Source: Siccirubricoccus phaeus (lineage in GTDB: Bacteria > Pseudomonadota > Alphaproteobacteria > Acetobacterales > Acetobacteraceae). From it: a stretch of DNA of 64,000 nucleotides. The notes under the pieces are model-generated. The model was not told the DNA's origin. It worked only from the letters and a program-made list of their open reading frames with translations, and searched no databases. The stretch lies in the NCBI RefSeq assembly GCF_008360935.1, contig NZ_SRXO01000018.1, forward strand, positions 48,860 through 112,859, in the 5' to 3' direction. Made by a program: the position numbers and the translations under genes. Of the stretch, positions 53,995 to 61,624 are shown one piece after another (positions within the stretch are counted from its first letter, which is position 1; every line of letters starts with the position of its first letter).

Positions 53995-54312
53995 TCAGGG
54001 CGAGGTGGGGGCAAACGTCGATTGCAATGACCGGAAGGCGCGCCGCGTTTCCTCGGAGCAGGCCGTCGAGGCGGATCGCAGGAAGTCCATCTGGCAGGAG
54101 AGCGCCTCGGCAGGTCCCCTGCATTCTGCGAGCCGCTTCGCGAAGTCCGCCTGGGCCTGGAGGGTCCGGGCCAGCGCGCCGAAGCTCTCGCGGTAGAAAT
54201 TCGCATAGAGTGCCGCAGGCGCCTCCGAGAAGGACTTCAGCCATTCTATGCCGCCGATCGGGCCGAAACTGGGCAGCGCGGCCGCTGCAGCCTCGCTCTT
54301 CTTCTCCGCCAT
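53995..54312 (-). CDS. Phasin-family granule-associated protein
   Basis: This small protein (105 aa) has a phasin-like helical amphipathic core (GIEWLKSFSEAPAALYANFY, then ARTLQAQADFAKRLAECRGP and ALSCQMDFLRSASTACSEET). Phasins coat PHB granules and control their size. It is at the short end for the family. AGGAG precedes the ATG. It is the first gene of the minus-strand operon that continues with yhiI, rbbA, yhhJ and the FAD/patatin fusion, and it has composite operator copy A 73 bp upstream. Confidence 0.82.
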   Translation of the reverse strand: MAEKKSEAAAAALPSFGPIGGIEWLKSFSEAPAALYANFYRESFGALARTLQAQADFAKRLAECRGPAEALSCQMDFLRSASTACSEETRRAFRSLQSTFAPTSP

Positions 54313-54385
54313 CGCTGGATCTCCTCTATGGGTTCGGCTGCCTCGTTGGCACGGGCTTCTACTAACCTCGGGGATGAGGCCGGCA

Positions 54386-54410
54386 TTGATTTATGTCAAC
54401 GTCCGTTGAC
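54386..54410 (+). promoter_or_regulatory. Composite operator, copy A (before the phasin operon)
   Basis: It reads TTGAT-TTAT-GTCAAC-GTCC-GTTGAC. TTGAT-N4-GTCAA is a perfect FixK/FNR-type box; the adjoining GTCAAC-N4-GTTGAC is a second perfect palindrome sharing the central half-site. It is the best-preserved of three copies and lies 73 bp upstream of the phasin start. Confidence 0.8.
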
Positions 54411-54464
54411 GACGCCAGGCGTCAGGACTCATTGGTACGGGCATCGAGCCCGCGCCGAGAATGC

Positions 54465-54638
54465 TCATGCGCCGCAAACTGCGCAGCGGATGCTGCCCAT
54501 GCATGGGCGTCCTCTTTCGGCGACGGGAGTCGCCCTGGCGGAAGAAAGTGGCATGACAATAGCGCCTGCTGTCGATCCGGAGGGATTCATGCCCTCGACT
54601 GCCGCGGTCCGGCTTTGCACGAAATTCTTCCCTGCCAT
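54465..54638 (-). CDS. Possible small protein (57 aa) next to phaC
   Basis: The frame begins MAGKNFVQSRTAAVEGMNPS after GAGGGAGAG at proper spacing and contains three Cys in its last 18 residues (GRPCMGSIRCAVCGA). Operator copy B lies 58 bp upstream. No family recognised. The good ribosome-binding site and operator position favour a real gene, but composition alone does not prove it. Confidence 0.35.
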   Translation of the reverse strand: MAGKNFVQSRTAAVEGMNPSGSTAGAIVMPLSSARATPVAERGRPCMGSIRCAVCGA

Positions 54639-54696
54639 ACCGAACTCTCCCTCGGCGCGGTGTCTGCCAGGCAACCGCCTCTTGTCCCGCAATGCG

Positions 54697-54721
54697 CTGA
54701 TCCATGTCAACGACAGTTGAT
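54697..54721 (+). promoter_or_regulatory. Composite operator, copy B (between the 57-aa ORF and phaC)
   Basis: It reads CTGAT-CCAT-GTCAAC-GACA-GTTGAT: the same 25-bp layout as copies A and C, with one mismatch to the FNR/FixK box. It lies 222 bp before the phaC start. The span 54722-54943 holds a 64-aa open frame (54745-54939) with a weak start that I do not count as a gene, so phaC probably has a long leader. Confidence 0.75.
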
Positions 54722-54943
54722 TTCCTCGGGTTCAGGATTCGGCCATGACGAGACAGGCGACACGGATAGGCATCCTCAGCGGCCGTGAAGCGGCCCGGCG
54801 GGCGCCGGCCGCGACCCGTCTCCCTGTCGCGCCGACAGCCGGACAGCCGGTCCGCATCCTTCGCATGACGATCGGCTGGGACCCAGATCCAGGCCGGGCG
54901 GCGCGATGGCTATGCGCCGGCAGGGCAGCAGGAAGGTAACCCC

Positions 54944-56734
54944 ATGGACTCAATCCCAACCCCATTGCACGGCATCACGCCCGGCACCCGACCCGATGTC
55001 GGGGGTGTGAGCAGCGAGGCCTTTCGCGCCATCGACCGCATGCGCGAAGCGCTCACGGCGCGCGCGACGGGCGGCGCCTCCCCCGCCTCGCTCGCGCTGG
55101 CGCTGTTCGACTGGTCCATCCATCTCGCCTCCGCCCCCGGCAAGCGGATGGAGTTGGCCGACAAGGCGGCGCGGAAGGCCGTCCGGCTGCTCACCTGGCT
55201 CGCCTCCAGCGCTGCGCGGCAGGACGCACCGCCCTGCATCGAGCCCCTGCCTGGCGACAATCGCTTCCGCGCAGAGGCCTGGCGCAGGCAGCCCTTCGCC
55301 TTCCTGGCACAGGCCTTCCTGCTGAACCAGCAATGGTGGCACAACGTCACCCACGAGGTCCCGGGCATGACGCCGCACCATGAGGACGTCGTTTCCTTCG
55401 CGGCGCGGCAGTGGCTGGACGTCTTCTCGCCATCGAACATCGCCTTCGCCAACCCAGAGGTCATCGAGAGGACCTTCCAGTCCGGCGGGGCGAATTTCCT
55501 GCAGGGCTTCCAGAACTGGTTCGAGGATGCCGCGCGCCTGGCCACCGGCCAGCCCCCCGTCGGCGCGGAAGCCTTCCTGCCGGGCCGCGACGTGGCCGTG
55601 ACGCCAGGCAAGATCGTGTTCCGGAACCATCTCATCGAGCTGATCCAGTATGCTCCCACGACCGGGTCGGTGCTGGCCGAGCCGGTGCTGATCGTGCCGG
55701 CCTGGATCATGAAGTACTACATCCTCGACCTGTCGCCGCAGAACTCGCTGGTCCGGTACCTGGTCTCCAGGGGCCACACCGTCTTCTGCATCTCCTGGCG
55801 CAATCCCACGGCGCAGGACCGCGACCTCACGATGGATGACTATCGCCGGATGGGCGTGATGGCCGCGCTGGATGCTGTCCAGGCCATTCTGCCGGGCCGG
55901 AAGATCCACGCGACTGGCTACTGCCTGGGCGGCACGCTGCTCGCCATCGCGGCGGCGGCGATGGCACGCGCCGACGACGACCGGCTTGCCTCGTTGACCC
56001 TTTTCGCGGCGCAGACGGATTTCACGGAGCCCGGCGAGCTCGCGCTGTTCATCGACCACAGCCAGATGCACTTCCTCGACAGCATGATGTGGAACCGGGG
56101 CTATCTCTCGGCCGAGCAGATGGCCGGCGCCTTCCAGCTCCTGCGAACCAACGACCTCATCTGGTCCCGGCTCGTGCATGACTACCTGATGGGCGAGCGC
56201 ACGCCGATGATCGACCTGATGGCCTGGAACGCGGATTCCACGCGCATGCCCTATCGGATGCACGCGGAGTACCTCCAGCGCCTATACCTGGACAACGAGC
56301 TCGCGGCCGGCCGCTTCATCGTGGATGGCCGGCCCGCGGCGCTGCAGAACATCCGCGTGCCGCTCTTCGTGGTGGGCACCGAACGCGACCACGTCGCGCC
56401 CTGGCGGTCGGTCTACAAGATCCACCTCCTCGCCGATACCGAGGTCACCTTCGTGCTGACGAGCGGCGGCCACAATGCCGGCATCGTCAGCGAGCCGGGC
56501 CGGGCCGGGAGGCGCTTCCGCGTTGCCATGAGGCGGATGGAAGACAAGTGCCTCGATGCCGAGGAGTGGGCCATGATGGCAGAGCGGAAGGAAGGCTCCT
56601 GGTGGGAGGAATGGGTCCCCTGGCTGACAGCCCGCTCCTCGCCCGAGCCTGTGCTGCCACCGCCGATGGGCGCTGCCGATAAGGGCTACGCGCCGGATGG
56701 CGATGCGCCAGGAACCTACGTCTTCCAGCGCTGA
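54944..56734 (+). CDS. phaC: Poly(3-hydroxyalkanoate) synthase
   Basis: This 596-aa synthase has the lipase-like box GYCLGG with nucleophile Cys327, the catalytic Asp in GTERDHVAPW and the His in SGGHNAGIV, plus the conserved FFCISW-like TVFCISWRNP block and the PhaC N-terminal region QAFLLNQQWW. It polymerises (R)-3-hydroxyacyl-CoA into PHB on granules. Its length and single-subunit form fit class I. GGAAGG precedes the ATG. Operator copy B is upstream. Confidence 0.95.
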   Translation: MDSIPTPLHGITPGTRPDVGGVSSEAFRAIDRMREALTARATGGASPASLALALFDWSIHLASAPGKRMELADKAARKAVRLLTWLASSAARQDAPPCIEPLPGDNRFRAEAWRRQPFAFLAQAFLLNQQWWHNVTHEVPGMTPHHEDVVSFAARQWLDVFSPSNIAFANPEVIERTFQSGGANFLQGFQNWFEDAARLATGQPPVGAEAFLPGRDVAVTPGKIVFRNHLIELIQYAPTTGSVLAEPVLIVPAWIMKYYILDLSPQNSLVRYLVSRGHTVFCISWRNPTAQDRDLTMDDYRRMGVMAALDAVQAILPGRKIHATGYCLGGTLLAIAAAAMARADDDRLASLTLFAAQTDFTEPGELALFIDHSQMHFLDSMMWNRGYLSAEQMAGAFQLLRTNDLIWSRLVHDYLMGERTPMIDLMAWNADSTRMPYRMHAEYLQRLYLDNELAAGRFIVDGRPAALQNIRVPLFVVGTERDHVAPWRSVYKIHLLADTEVTFVLTSGGHNAGIVSEPGRAGRRFRVAMRRMEDKCLDAEEWAMMAERKEGSWWEEWVPWLTARSSPEPVLPPPMGAADKGYAPDGDAPGTYVFQR

Positions 56735-56817
56735 GGAAGCGATGGGCCGGGGGCTTCCCCGCAACCGGCCCTTCGCGGAACCGCAGCTCGGCGACGAGCC
56801 GGCGATCGATCACACGA

Positions 56818-57156
56818 TTATTCCTGAACCAGGTCGAACTTGTTTCCGTCCGGATCGGCCAGGGTCGTGTAGCGGATCTGCGGAAGTTCGAACTTCTGCA
56901 CCACGGTGGCTCCCAGCCCTGCCAGACGCTTGGTCTCGCCATCGAGATCTGGTGTCCTGAGATCGACATGGACCCGGTTGCGCTGCGTCGGGACGTCCTC
57001 GACCTTCTGAAACTGGAATGGCGGGACAGCGGGAGAAGCCGCGAGCTGGACGATCTGGCCGTAGTCGTTGCCCACTGCGATCCTGAGGGCTTCCGACCAC
57101 CAGGCCGCCAGCTTTTGCGGGTTGGTGGTGTCGATGGTGACAGCGTGTATCTTCAT
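56818..57156 (-). CDS. VOC-family (glyoxalase/bleomycin-resistance-like) protein
   Basis: This 112-aa VOC protein has KIHAVTIDTTNPQKLAAWWS at the N-terminus, the paired RVHVDLRTPDLDGETKRLAGLGA block, and the closing TLADPDGNKFDLVQE with the Glu metal-ligand position. The substrate is unknown. AAGGAGATC precedes the ATG at 57156. It is convergent with phaC (83 bp between). Confidence 0.88.
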   Translation of the reverse strand: MKIHAVTIDTTNPQKLAAWWSEALRIAVGNDYGQIVQLAASPAVPPFQFQKVEDVPTQRNRVHVDLRTPDLDGETKRLAGLGATVVQKFELPQIRYTTLADPDGNKFDLVQE

Positions 57157-57285
57157 GTTCGATCTCCTTGTTTGAAGAGCTATGGGGTTGCGCACGGCAG
57201 CTCGGGTTTGACCGATGATCACGCGGCGCGGCATGACCAGCACGATGATGCCAAGGCCCGAAGAGGTCGCGCCGCTGCGCCGCCT

Positions 57286-57390
57286 TAGAGCGGTTTCACC
57301 TCGCCTGCGCTCGTCGAACCCGCTCCAGCCCTTTGTCTGAGCGCATTTTTCGAGTCGTCCGGCGATTCCGCCGGACTTGAAAATGCTCTA
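57286..57390. repeat. TAGAGCGGTTTC-type repeat providing a stop codon
   Basis: TAGAGC (57286-57291) and GCTCTA (57385-57390) are terminal inverted repeats; the left end continues GGTTTCACC as in the repeat at 9468. Inside is a TCCGGCG/CGCCGGA hairpin (57358-57375). The last three bases read on the minus strand are the TAG stop codon of the SDR gene. Confidence 0.65.
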
Positions 57391-58143
57391 GCGGGCGCTG
57401 TCGATGATCGAGCCGCCGTCGGGCGTGAGCGTGTAGCCAGTCAGGAACTGCGCATCCTTGCTCGCCAGGAAGAGCACGACGGGTGCAATGTCCTCCTCGG
57501 GCGAGCCATAGCGACCGAGCGGATTGGTCGGCGGGGGGACATTCGCCTCAGGCCCCCAGGTCTCCGCGACCGGCAGCACGTTGTTGACCGTGATCTTGTC
57601 TACCGCCCACTCGCGCGCCGCCGTTCGCGTGAGCGCGCGCACAGCTTCCTTGGCCATGTTGTAAGGTCCCATGCCGGCCATGCCGATCACCCCGGCCATC
57701 GAGCCGAAGTTGATGACGCGGCCCTGCCCGCTCGCCTTAAGGTGCGGATAGGCCGTCTGCATAAAGCGCAGATAGGCAATCGGCCCCATCTCGAAATTGC
57801 GCTGAAGCTGACGCGTCGGAAGATCGAGGATCGACGCGTAGGCGACAGTCGCATCGAAGGCATTGTTGACGAGGATGTCGAGACCGCCGAAGGCGGCGAC
57901 CACCTTATCGACGGCCGCCTTGGTCTGATCGGCATCGCCGGCATCGGCCGGAACCGCCAGAGCGGCGCCGCCGGTCGCCTCGATCTCGGTCACCACCGCC
58001 GCGACGCTGGCTGCGGTGCGCGAGAGGACGGCGACCTTGGCGCCTTCGGCGGCGAACAACTTGGCCGTGGCACGGCCGATGCCGCGAGTGGCGCCGGTAA
58101 CCAGCGCGATTCTTCCGGCAAGTCTTCCCATCCTCATCTCCAT
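57388..58143 (-). CDS. Short-chain dehydrogenase/reductase
   Basis: This classical SDR (251 aa) has VTGATRGIGRATAKLFA, the NNAF variant of the NNAG motif (DILVNNAFDATV), Ser in NFGSMAGV, and YNMAKEA with catalytic Tyr and Lys. A Gly-to-Phe change in NNAG is unusual but tolerated. The substrate is unknown. ATG 58131 preceded by GGAGATGAGG is a likely alternative start. With DoxX and the HxlR regulator it forms part of the lower-GC block. Confidence 0.88.
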   Translation of the reverse strand: MEMRMGRLAGRIALVTGATRGIGRATAKLFAAEGAKVAVLSRTAASVAAVVTEIEATGGAALAVPADAGDADQTKAAVDKVVAAFGGLDILVNNAFDATVAYASILDLPTRQLQRNFEMGPIAYLRFMQTAYPHLKASGQGRVINFGSMAGVIGMAGMGPYNMAKEAVRALTRTAAREWAVDKITVNNVLPVAETWGPEANVPPPTNPLGRYGSPEEDIAPVVLFLASKDAQFLTGYTLTPDGGSIIDSAR

Positions 58144-58167
58144 TGGGTTCGGGGGACAGAGTCACCG

Positions 58168-58569
58168 TCAGCGCGCGAGCGCCTGATGGTCAGGCGCGTA
58201 AGGCGCCGGCGCGTCGCGGGCGGCGTTCTGGGTAGTGAAGGACGCTGCCAGCAGCACGAGGCCAACCAGTGCCGGCACCGCGCCTTTGGGCTTGCGCACC
58301 CCGAGGTGGGCCGACCCGGACAGAGCCAAGTGAAAGAAGATCCCGGCATAGGCCAGATCGCTCAGCGGTACGCTGACACGCGAGAGGATTGTGACCGGTC
58401 CAAGCACCTTCACGACGATCATGAGAGGCACGAGGTAAGGAGCCGGATAGTTAAGCTCGGCCAGCGTCTGACGAACCCAGGTCCCCTTGGCCAGGTACAG
58501 AACCGCAGAGCTGAGATATAGCAACGACAGTAGTATCGTGCTGATCAAATAAGTGAGCATCACCGCCAT
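58168..58569 (-). CDS. DoxX-like membrane protein
   Basis: This 133-aa protein has four hydrophobic helices (YLISTILLSLLYLSSAVLYL, APYLVPLMIVVKVLGPVTIL, LAYAGIFFHLALSGSAHLGV, VPALVGLVLLAASF), matching the DoxX-like family. It is probably a quinone-linked or stress-related membrane protein; precise role unknown. It is divergent from an HxlR regulator, the usual arrangement for a regulated target, and precedes the SDR by 24 bp. Confidence 0.82.
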   Translation of the reverse strand: MAVMLTYLISTILLSLLYLSSAVLYLAKGTWVRQTLAELNYPAPYLVPLMIVVKVLGPVTILSRVSVPLSDLAYAGIFFHLALSGSAHLGVRKPKGAVPALVGLVLLAASFTTQNAARDAPAPYAPDHQALAR

Positions 58570-58695
58570 GCACTTCCTTATCGCTACTCATCGCACGACT
58601 TCTTATTTTGTGACTTCCAAAGTGGCGGCTCGGGTGCGTTTCTGCGTGCTCCGCCGCCGTGCATGTTGAAAATGTCTTCCAGCATGGATATCTGC

Positions 58696-58713
58696 AAGTA
58701 GGATGAATTACTT
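58696..58713 (+). promoter_or_regulatory. Palindrome AAGTA-N8-TACTT before the HxlR gene
   Basis: AAGTA and TACTT are separated by 8 bases, 9 bp before the first possible ATG of the HxlR gene, inside the 153-bp divergent region with doxX. HxlR proteins bind short palindromes in such places. It is a candidate operator only. Confidence 0.4.
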
Positions 58714-58722
58714 TCACTTAGT

Positions 58723-59151
58723 ATGGAAAAACTGACCATGGCCGGCGAGAGCAACATGCATGAGGAGATGCGGCGCGCCTTCGCCATGCTCTCCGGGAAA
58801 TGGAAGCTGGAGATCATGTGGCTGCTCCATCAACGAACCCATCGGTTCGGCGAGCTTCGCAAGCAGATCCCCGGCATCACACAACACATGCTCACCGCCC
58901 AGCTTCGGGAACTGGAGGCGGATGGTCTCGTATCGAGGACGGTGTTCGCCGAGGTGCCACCCCGCGTCGAGTACCAGATGACCGGCAAGGCGCGCGGGCT
59001 GGGTCCGACGATGCAGGCGCTGACCGCCTGGTGGGAAGAATATGGAAGGACCGTGCCTCCCAAGCCGAACTCGCGGGGACGCAAAGCCCGCAATGCGTCC
59101 TTGGAAGATGGAAGACCCCGCATCGCGGCGCGCGGCAATCGCGCATCATAG
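58723..59151 (+). CDS. HxlR-family transcriptional regulator
   Basis: The protein (142 aa) has the winged-helix core LSGKWKLEIMWLLHQRTHRF, GELRKQIPGITQHMLTAQLR and ELEADGLVSRTVFAEVPPRV, followed by a basic C-terminal tail. The N-terminal redox-sensing Cys found in some members (YodB type) is absent. Starts at 58723 and 58738 are possible. It likely controls the divergent doxX-SDR pair. Confidence 0.9.
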   Translation: MEKLTMAGESNMHEEMRRAFAMLSGKWKLEIMWLLHQRTHRFGELRKQIPGITQHMLTAQLRELEADGLVSRTVFAEVPPRVEYQMTGKARGLGPTMQALTAWWEEYGRTVPPKPNSRGRKARNASLEDGRPRIAARGNRAS

Positions 59152-59187
59152 CGTACAAATCGAATGGATAGTTTGGGAGGCTTGCCG

Positions 59188-60093
59188 CTAGAGTTCCATC
59201 GTGATGTCAACGCAAAAGTCGACGAACGCGCGTACCTTTGCGGGTGGATGTTTGCGTGAAGGATGAAATGCAAAGAGCGGAAATCGCTCGCCGTGCCAGT
59301 CCGGAAACAGATCGATCAATTCACCCGATTCCAATAGCCGACCAACACCCCAGCCAATAACCTGCGCGACACCTGTCCCGGCGATGCACTCGGCAAGCAT
59401 TGACTTCGGGTCAGTGAAGGTCAGTGGGCCCTTGGTTGCAACGTCGAGCGTCTCACGGTCGCGGATAAACTCCCACTCAAAAGACCGTCCAGTGTAGGGG
59501 TCGAGAAACTGCAGGCAGCGATGTCGGACGAGATCGGACGGATGTGCCGGCCTGCCAAACCGCTCAAGATAGCGCGGCGCAGCCACTGTCAGAATCGGCG
59601 CTTCGATCAGCTTTCGGGCCACCAAACTCGCAAGGCGTGGTTGACCGAAACGAATGGCAAGGTCGACGCCATCCGCCACCAGGTCACCGACGTGTTCGCT
59701 GGTGACGAACTCGATCGAGAGTTCCGGATAACGCTCGGTGAAGGAGCCCAAACGCCCAGCGAGCACCAGCGGAAGGAAGAACGGATCGATATCGACTTTC
59801 AGGCGGCCGCGAACGGCAGATGCGGCGCCTGATGCGATCGCCGCAGCGTCTTCGATGGCTTCGAGGTGCGGCTTCACCTCCTCATAGAAGCGTCTTCCCT
59901 CGTCAGTGAGGGTGACGGAACGTGTCGTCCGATCGAGGAGCCGCACGCCGAGCCTGGCTTCAAGGCGGCTGATCGCGCGGCTGACACCCGAATCCGTAAT
60001 CCCAATCAGCTCGGCTGCTTTGACGAAGCTGCCGCCCTCTACGACCGCTGCCAGCACGCTCACGCCGGACAAGATCCTTCCGTCAAACGGCAT
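59188..60093 (-). CDS. LysR-family transcriptional regulator
   Basis: This regulator of about 301 aa has an N-terminal helix-turn-helix (VVEGGSFVKAAELIGITDSG, then VSRAISRLEARLGVRLLDRT) and a substrate-binding domain, as in the CrgA/YafC group. I chose ATG 60093 (MPFDGRILSGV), preceded by AGGAACG; ATG 60111 lies inside a palindrome and is less likely. It is divergent from the amidohydrolase gene, which it probably controls. Confidence 0.92.
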   Translation of the reverse strand: MPFDGRILSGVSVLAAVVEGGSFVKAAELIGITDSGVSRAISRLEARLGVRLLDRTTRSVTLTDEGRRFYEEVKPHLEAIEDAAAIASGAASAVRGRLKVDIDPFFLPLVLAGRLGSFTERYPELSIEFVTSEHVGDLVADGVDLAIRFGQPRLASLVARKLIEAPILTVAAPRYLERFGRPAHPSDLVRHRCLQFLDPYTGRSFEWEFIRDRETLDVATKGPLTFTDPKSMLAECIAGTGVAQVIGWGVGRLLESGELIDLFPDWHGERFPLFAFHPSRKHPPAKVRAFVDFCVDITMEL

Positions 60094-60101
60094 GACTTTC
60101 G

Positions 60102-60122
60102 TTCCTGACATCTAGTCAGGAA
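60102..60122. promoter_or_regulatory. Palindrome TTCCTGAC-N5-GTCAGGAA upstream of the LysR gene
   Basis: A perfect 8-bp inverted repeat with 5-base spacing lies in the 115-bp divergent region between the LysR gene and the amidohydrolase. It is a good candidate for LysR autoregulation and control of the amidohydrolase operon, although the LysR T-N11-A pattern is not strict here. Confidence 0.55.
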
Positions 60123-60207
60123 TTATCTGACACAAGATCACATATTTCAAGTCTGCCTCGGGGCGATAACAGTCGTGCAAATCGCCAGCGCGGAAGAGGA
60201 ATCGATT

Positions 60208-61557
60208 ATGAGCACGCAAAAGAACAGCCGCACAGTTTTCAGAGGCGGCACCGTCATCACAATGGATCCGCAGGTTCCTAACCTTGCGATCGGCGATGTG
60301 CTGATCGAGAGCGGCCGGATCGTAGCAGTCGGCACCGAGCTCTCGGCAGGCGATGCGGAGACGATCGATGCGAGCGGCAGCATCCTCATGCCTGGCCTTG
60401 TTGATGCCCACCATCACATGTGGCTCGGGGTGATGCGCCGGCTGATGCCCGACGTGGACGATCTCTTCGCCTATATCGACGTCGTCGCCGAGAAGCTGGG
60501 TGCCCACTACCGCCCCAACGACATGTATCTGAGCACGAAGCTGACGGCGCTCGCCTCACTCGATGCCGGTATCACCACGATCATCGACGCCTGTCACGCG
60601 TCGCGTAGTCCCGAGCACACCGATGCGGCGCTTGACGCGTTGGACGACAGCGGCATCCGCGCGCTGCATCTGGTCGGCGCCGCGATGGACAAGAAGGCGT
60701 CCGCTACACATCTGCCCGCTGACCTCAAGCGTCTCGCCGACAATTGGAATGCCGGCGGCGGGCTGGTCCGCGTTGGTCTGTTCGGGCAGCTCAATCTCGA
60801 CTGGTGGAGGGTCGCGCGCGGACTCGACATGCGCATTCTGACCGAGTTCATCGGTGATCTCGCCAAGCTCGGTCCTGAATTCGCGGAGCCCGGCGTGCTC
60901 GGGCCGCACAACATCTTCAATCACTGCACTCGCATCCCGCAGGAGACGTGGAAGCTGTTTGCCGATTCGGGCGTGAACGTCACCGTCAATCCGCGCTCGG
61001 ATGCGCTGTTCGGCTTCGACGATGAGAGCTTTGCCTATCAACAGGCTATCGATCACGGGCTGTCGCCGGCGCTGGGCATCGATCTCGATACGGCCTTTGG
61101 CAGCGACTTGTTCGGCGAGATGCATGCGCTGTTCGGCCAGCAGCGCTCGGCGATGCGCTATCGACGCTTCCGGGGCGAGGTCAATGTCCCGGCACCGATC
61201 TCGGCGGATGCAGTGCTCAAGGCCGCCACAGTCAACGGAGCCCGCGCTGCCGGGCTCGAAAGCGAGATCGGTACGCTGTCGCCAGGCAAGCAGGCCGACA
61301 TCATCATGATTCGCACAGGTGATATCGCTGTCTTCCCCGTCACCAACGCTATCGGCACCGTCGTGCAGGCCGTCGAACGCTCGAATGTCGACACGGTGAT
61401 GGTAGCTGGCGAGATCCGCAAGCGCGGCGGAAAGCTGGTCGGCGTCAACGTCGCCAAGCTGCATACACAGGTGAACGCCTCACTCGATCATCTGCTCGAC
61501 GTGAGCGGCTACCGGACGGACCTTTTCGGGACGACGGCAGGCAAGGCTTCGGTCTGA
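60208..61557 (+). CDS. Amidohydrolase-family protein (cytosine deaminase/TrzA-like)
   Basis: This protein of about 449 aa has the composite beta-sandwich start FRGGTVITMDPQVPNLAIGD, metal motif MPGLVDAHHHMW, a central NHCTRI with His, ALGIDLDTAFGSDL with the catalytic Asp, and the closing SPGKQADIIMIRTGDIAVF. It belongs to the deaminase/chlorohydrolase branch (TrzA/AtzA-like, GuaD); the substrate is unknown. GAGGAATC precedes ATG 60208. An MFS carrier and an SDR follow on the same strand. Confidence 0.88.
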   Translation: MSTQKNSRTVFRGGTVITMDPQVPNLAIGDVLIESGRIVAVGTELSAGDAETIDASGSILMPGLVDAHHHMWLGVMRRLMPDVDDLFAYIDVVAEKLGAHYRPNDMYLSTKLTALASLDAGITTIIDACHASRSPEHTDAALDALDDSGIRALHLVGAAMDKKASATHLPADLKRLADNWNAGGGLVRVGLFGQLNLDWWRVARGLDMRILTEFIGDLAKLGPEFAEPGVLGPHNIFNHCTRIPQETWKLFADSGVNVTVNPRSDALFGFDDESFAYQQAIDHGLSPALGIDLDTAFGSDLFGEMHALFGQQRSAMRYRRFRGEVNVPAPISADAVLKAATVNGARAAGLESEIGTLSPGKQADIIMIRTGDIAVFPVTNAIGTVVQAVERSNVDTVMVAGEIRKRGGKLVGVNVAKLHTQVNASLDHLLDVSGYRTDLFGTTAGKASV

Positions 61558-61624
61558 CACGAAGGCGCCGCCACGCCCGGCCGGCCCGTCTTCCATTTTT
61601 CAATTCACCTCCATAGAGGCTGTC

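Noticed and set aside
54745..54939. 64-codon frame directly before phaC
   Set aside because: Weak ribosome-binding site and Arg/Ala-rich translation; its end near phaC is probably chance. Kept only as part of the phaC leader.
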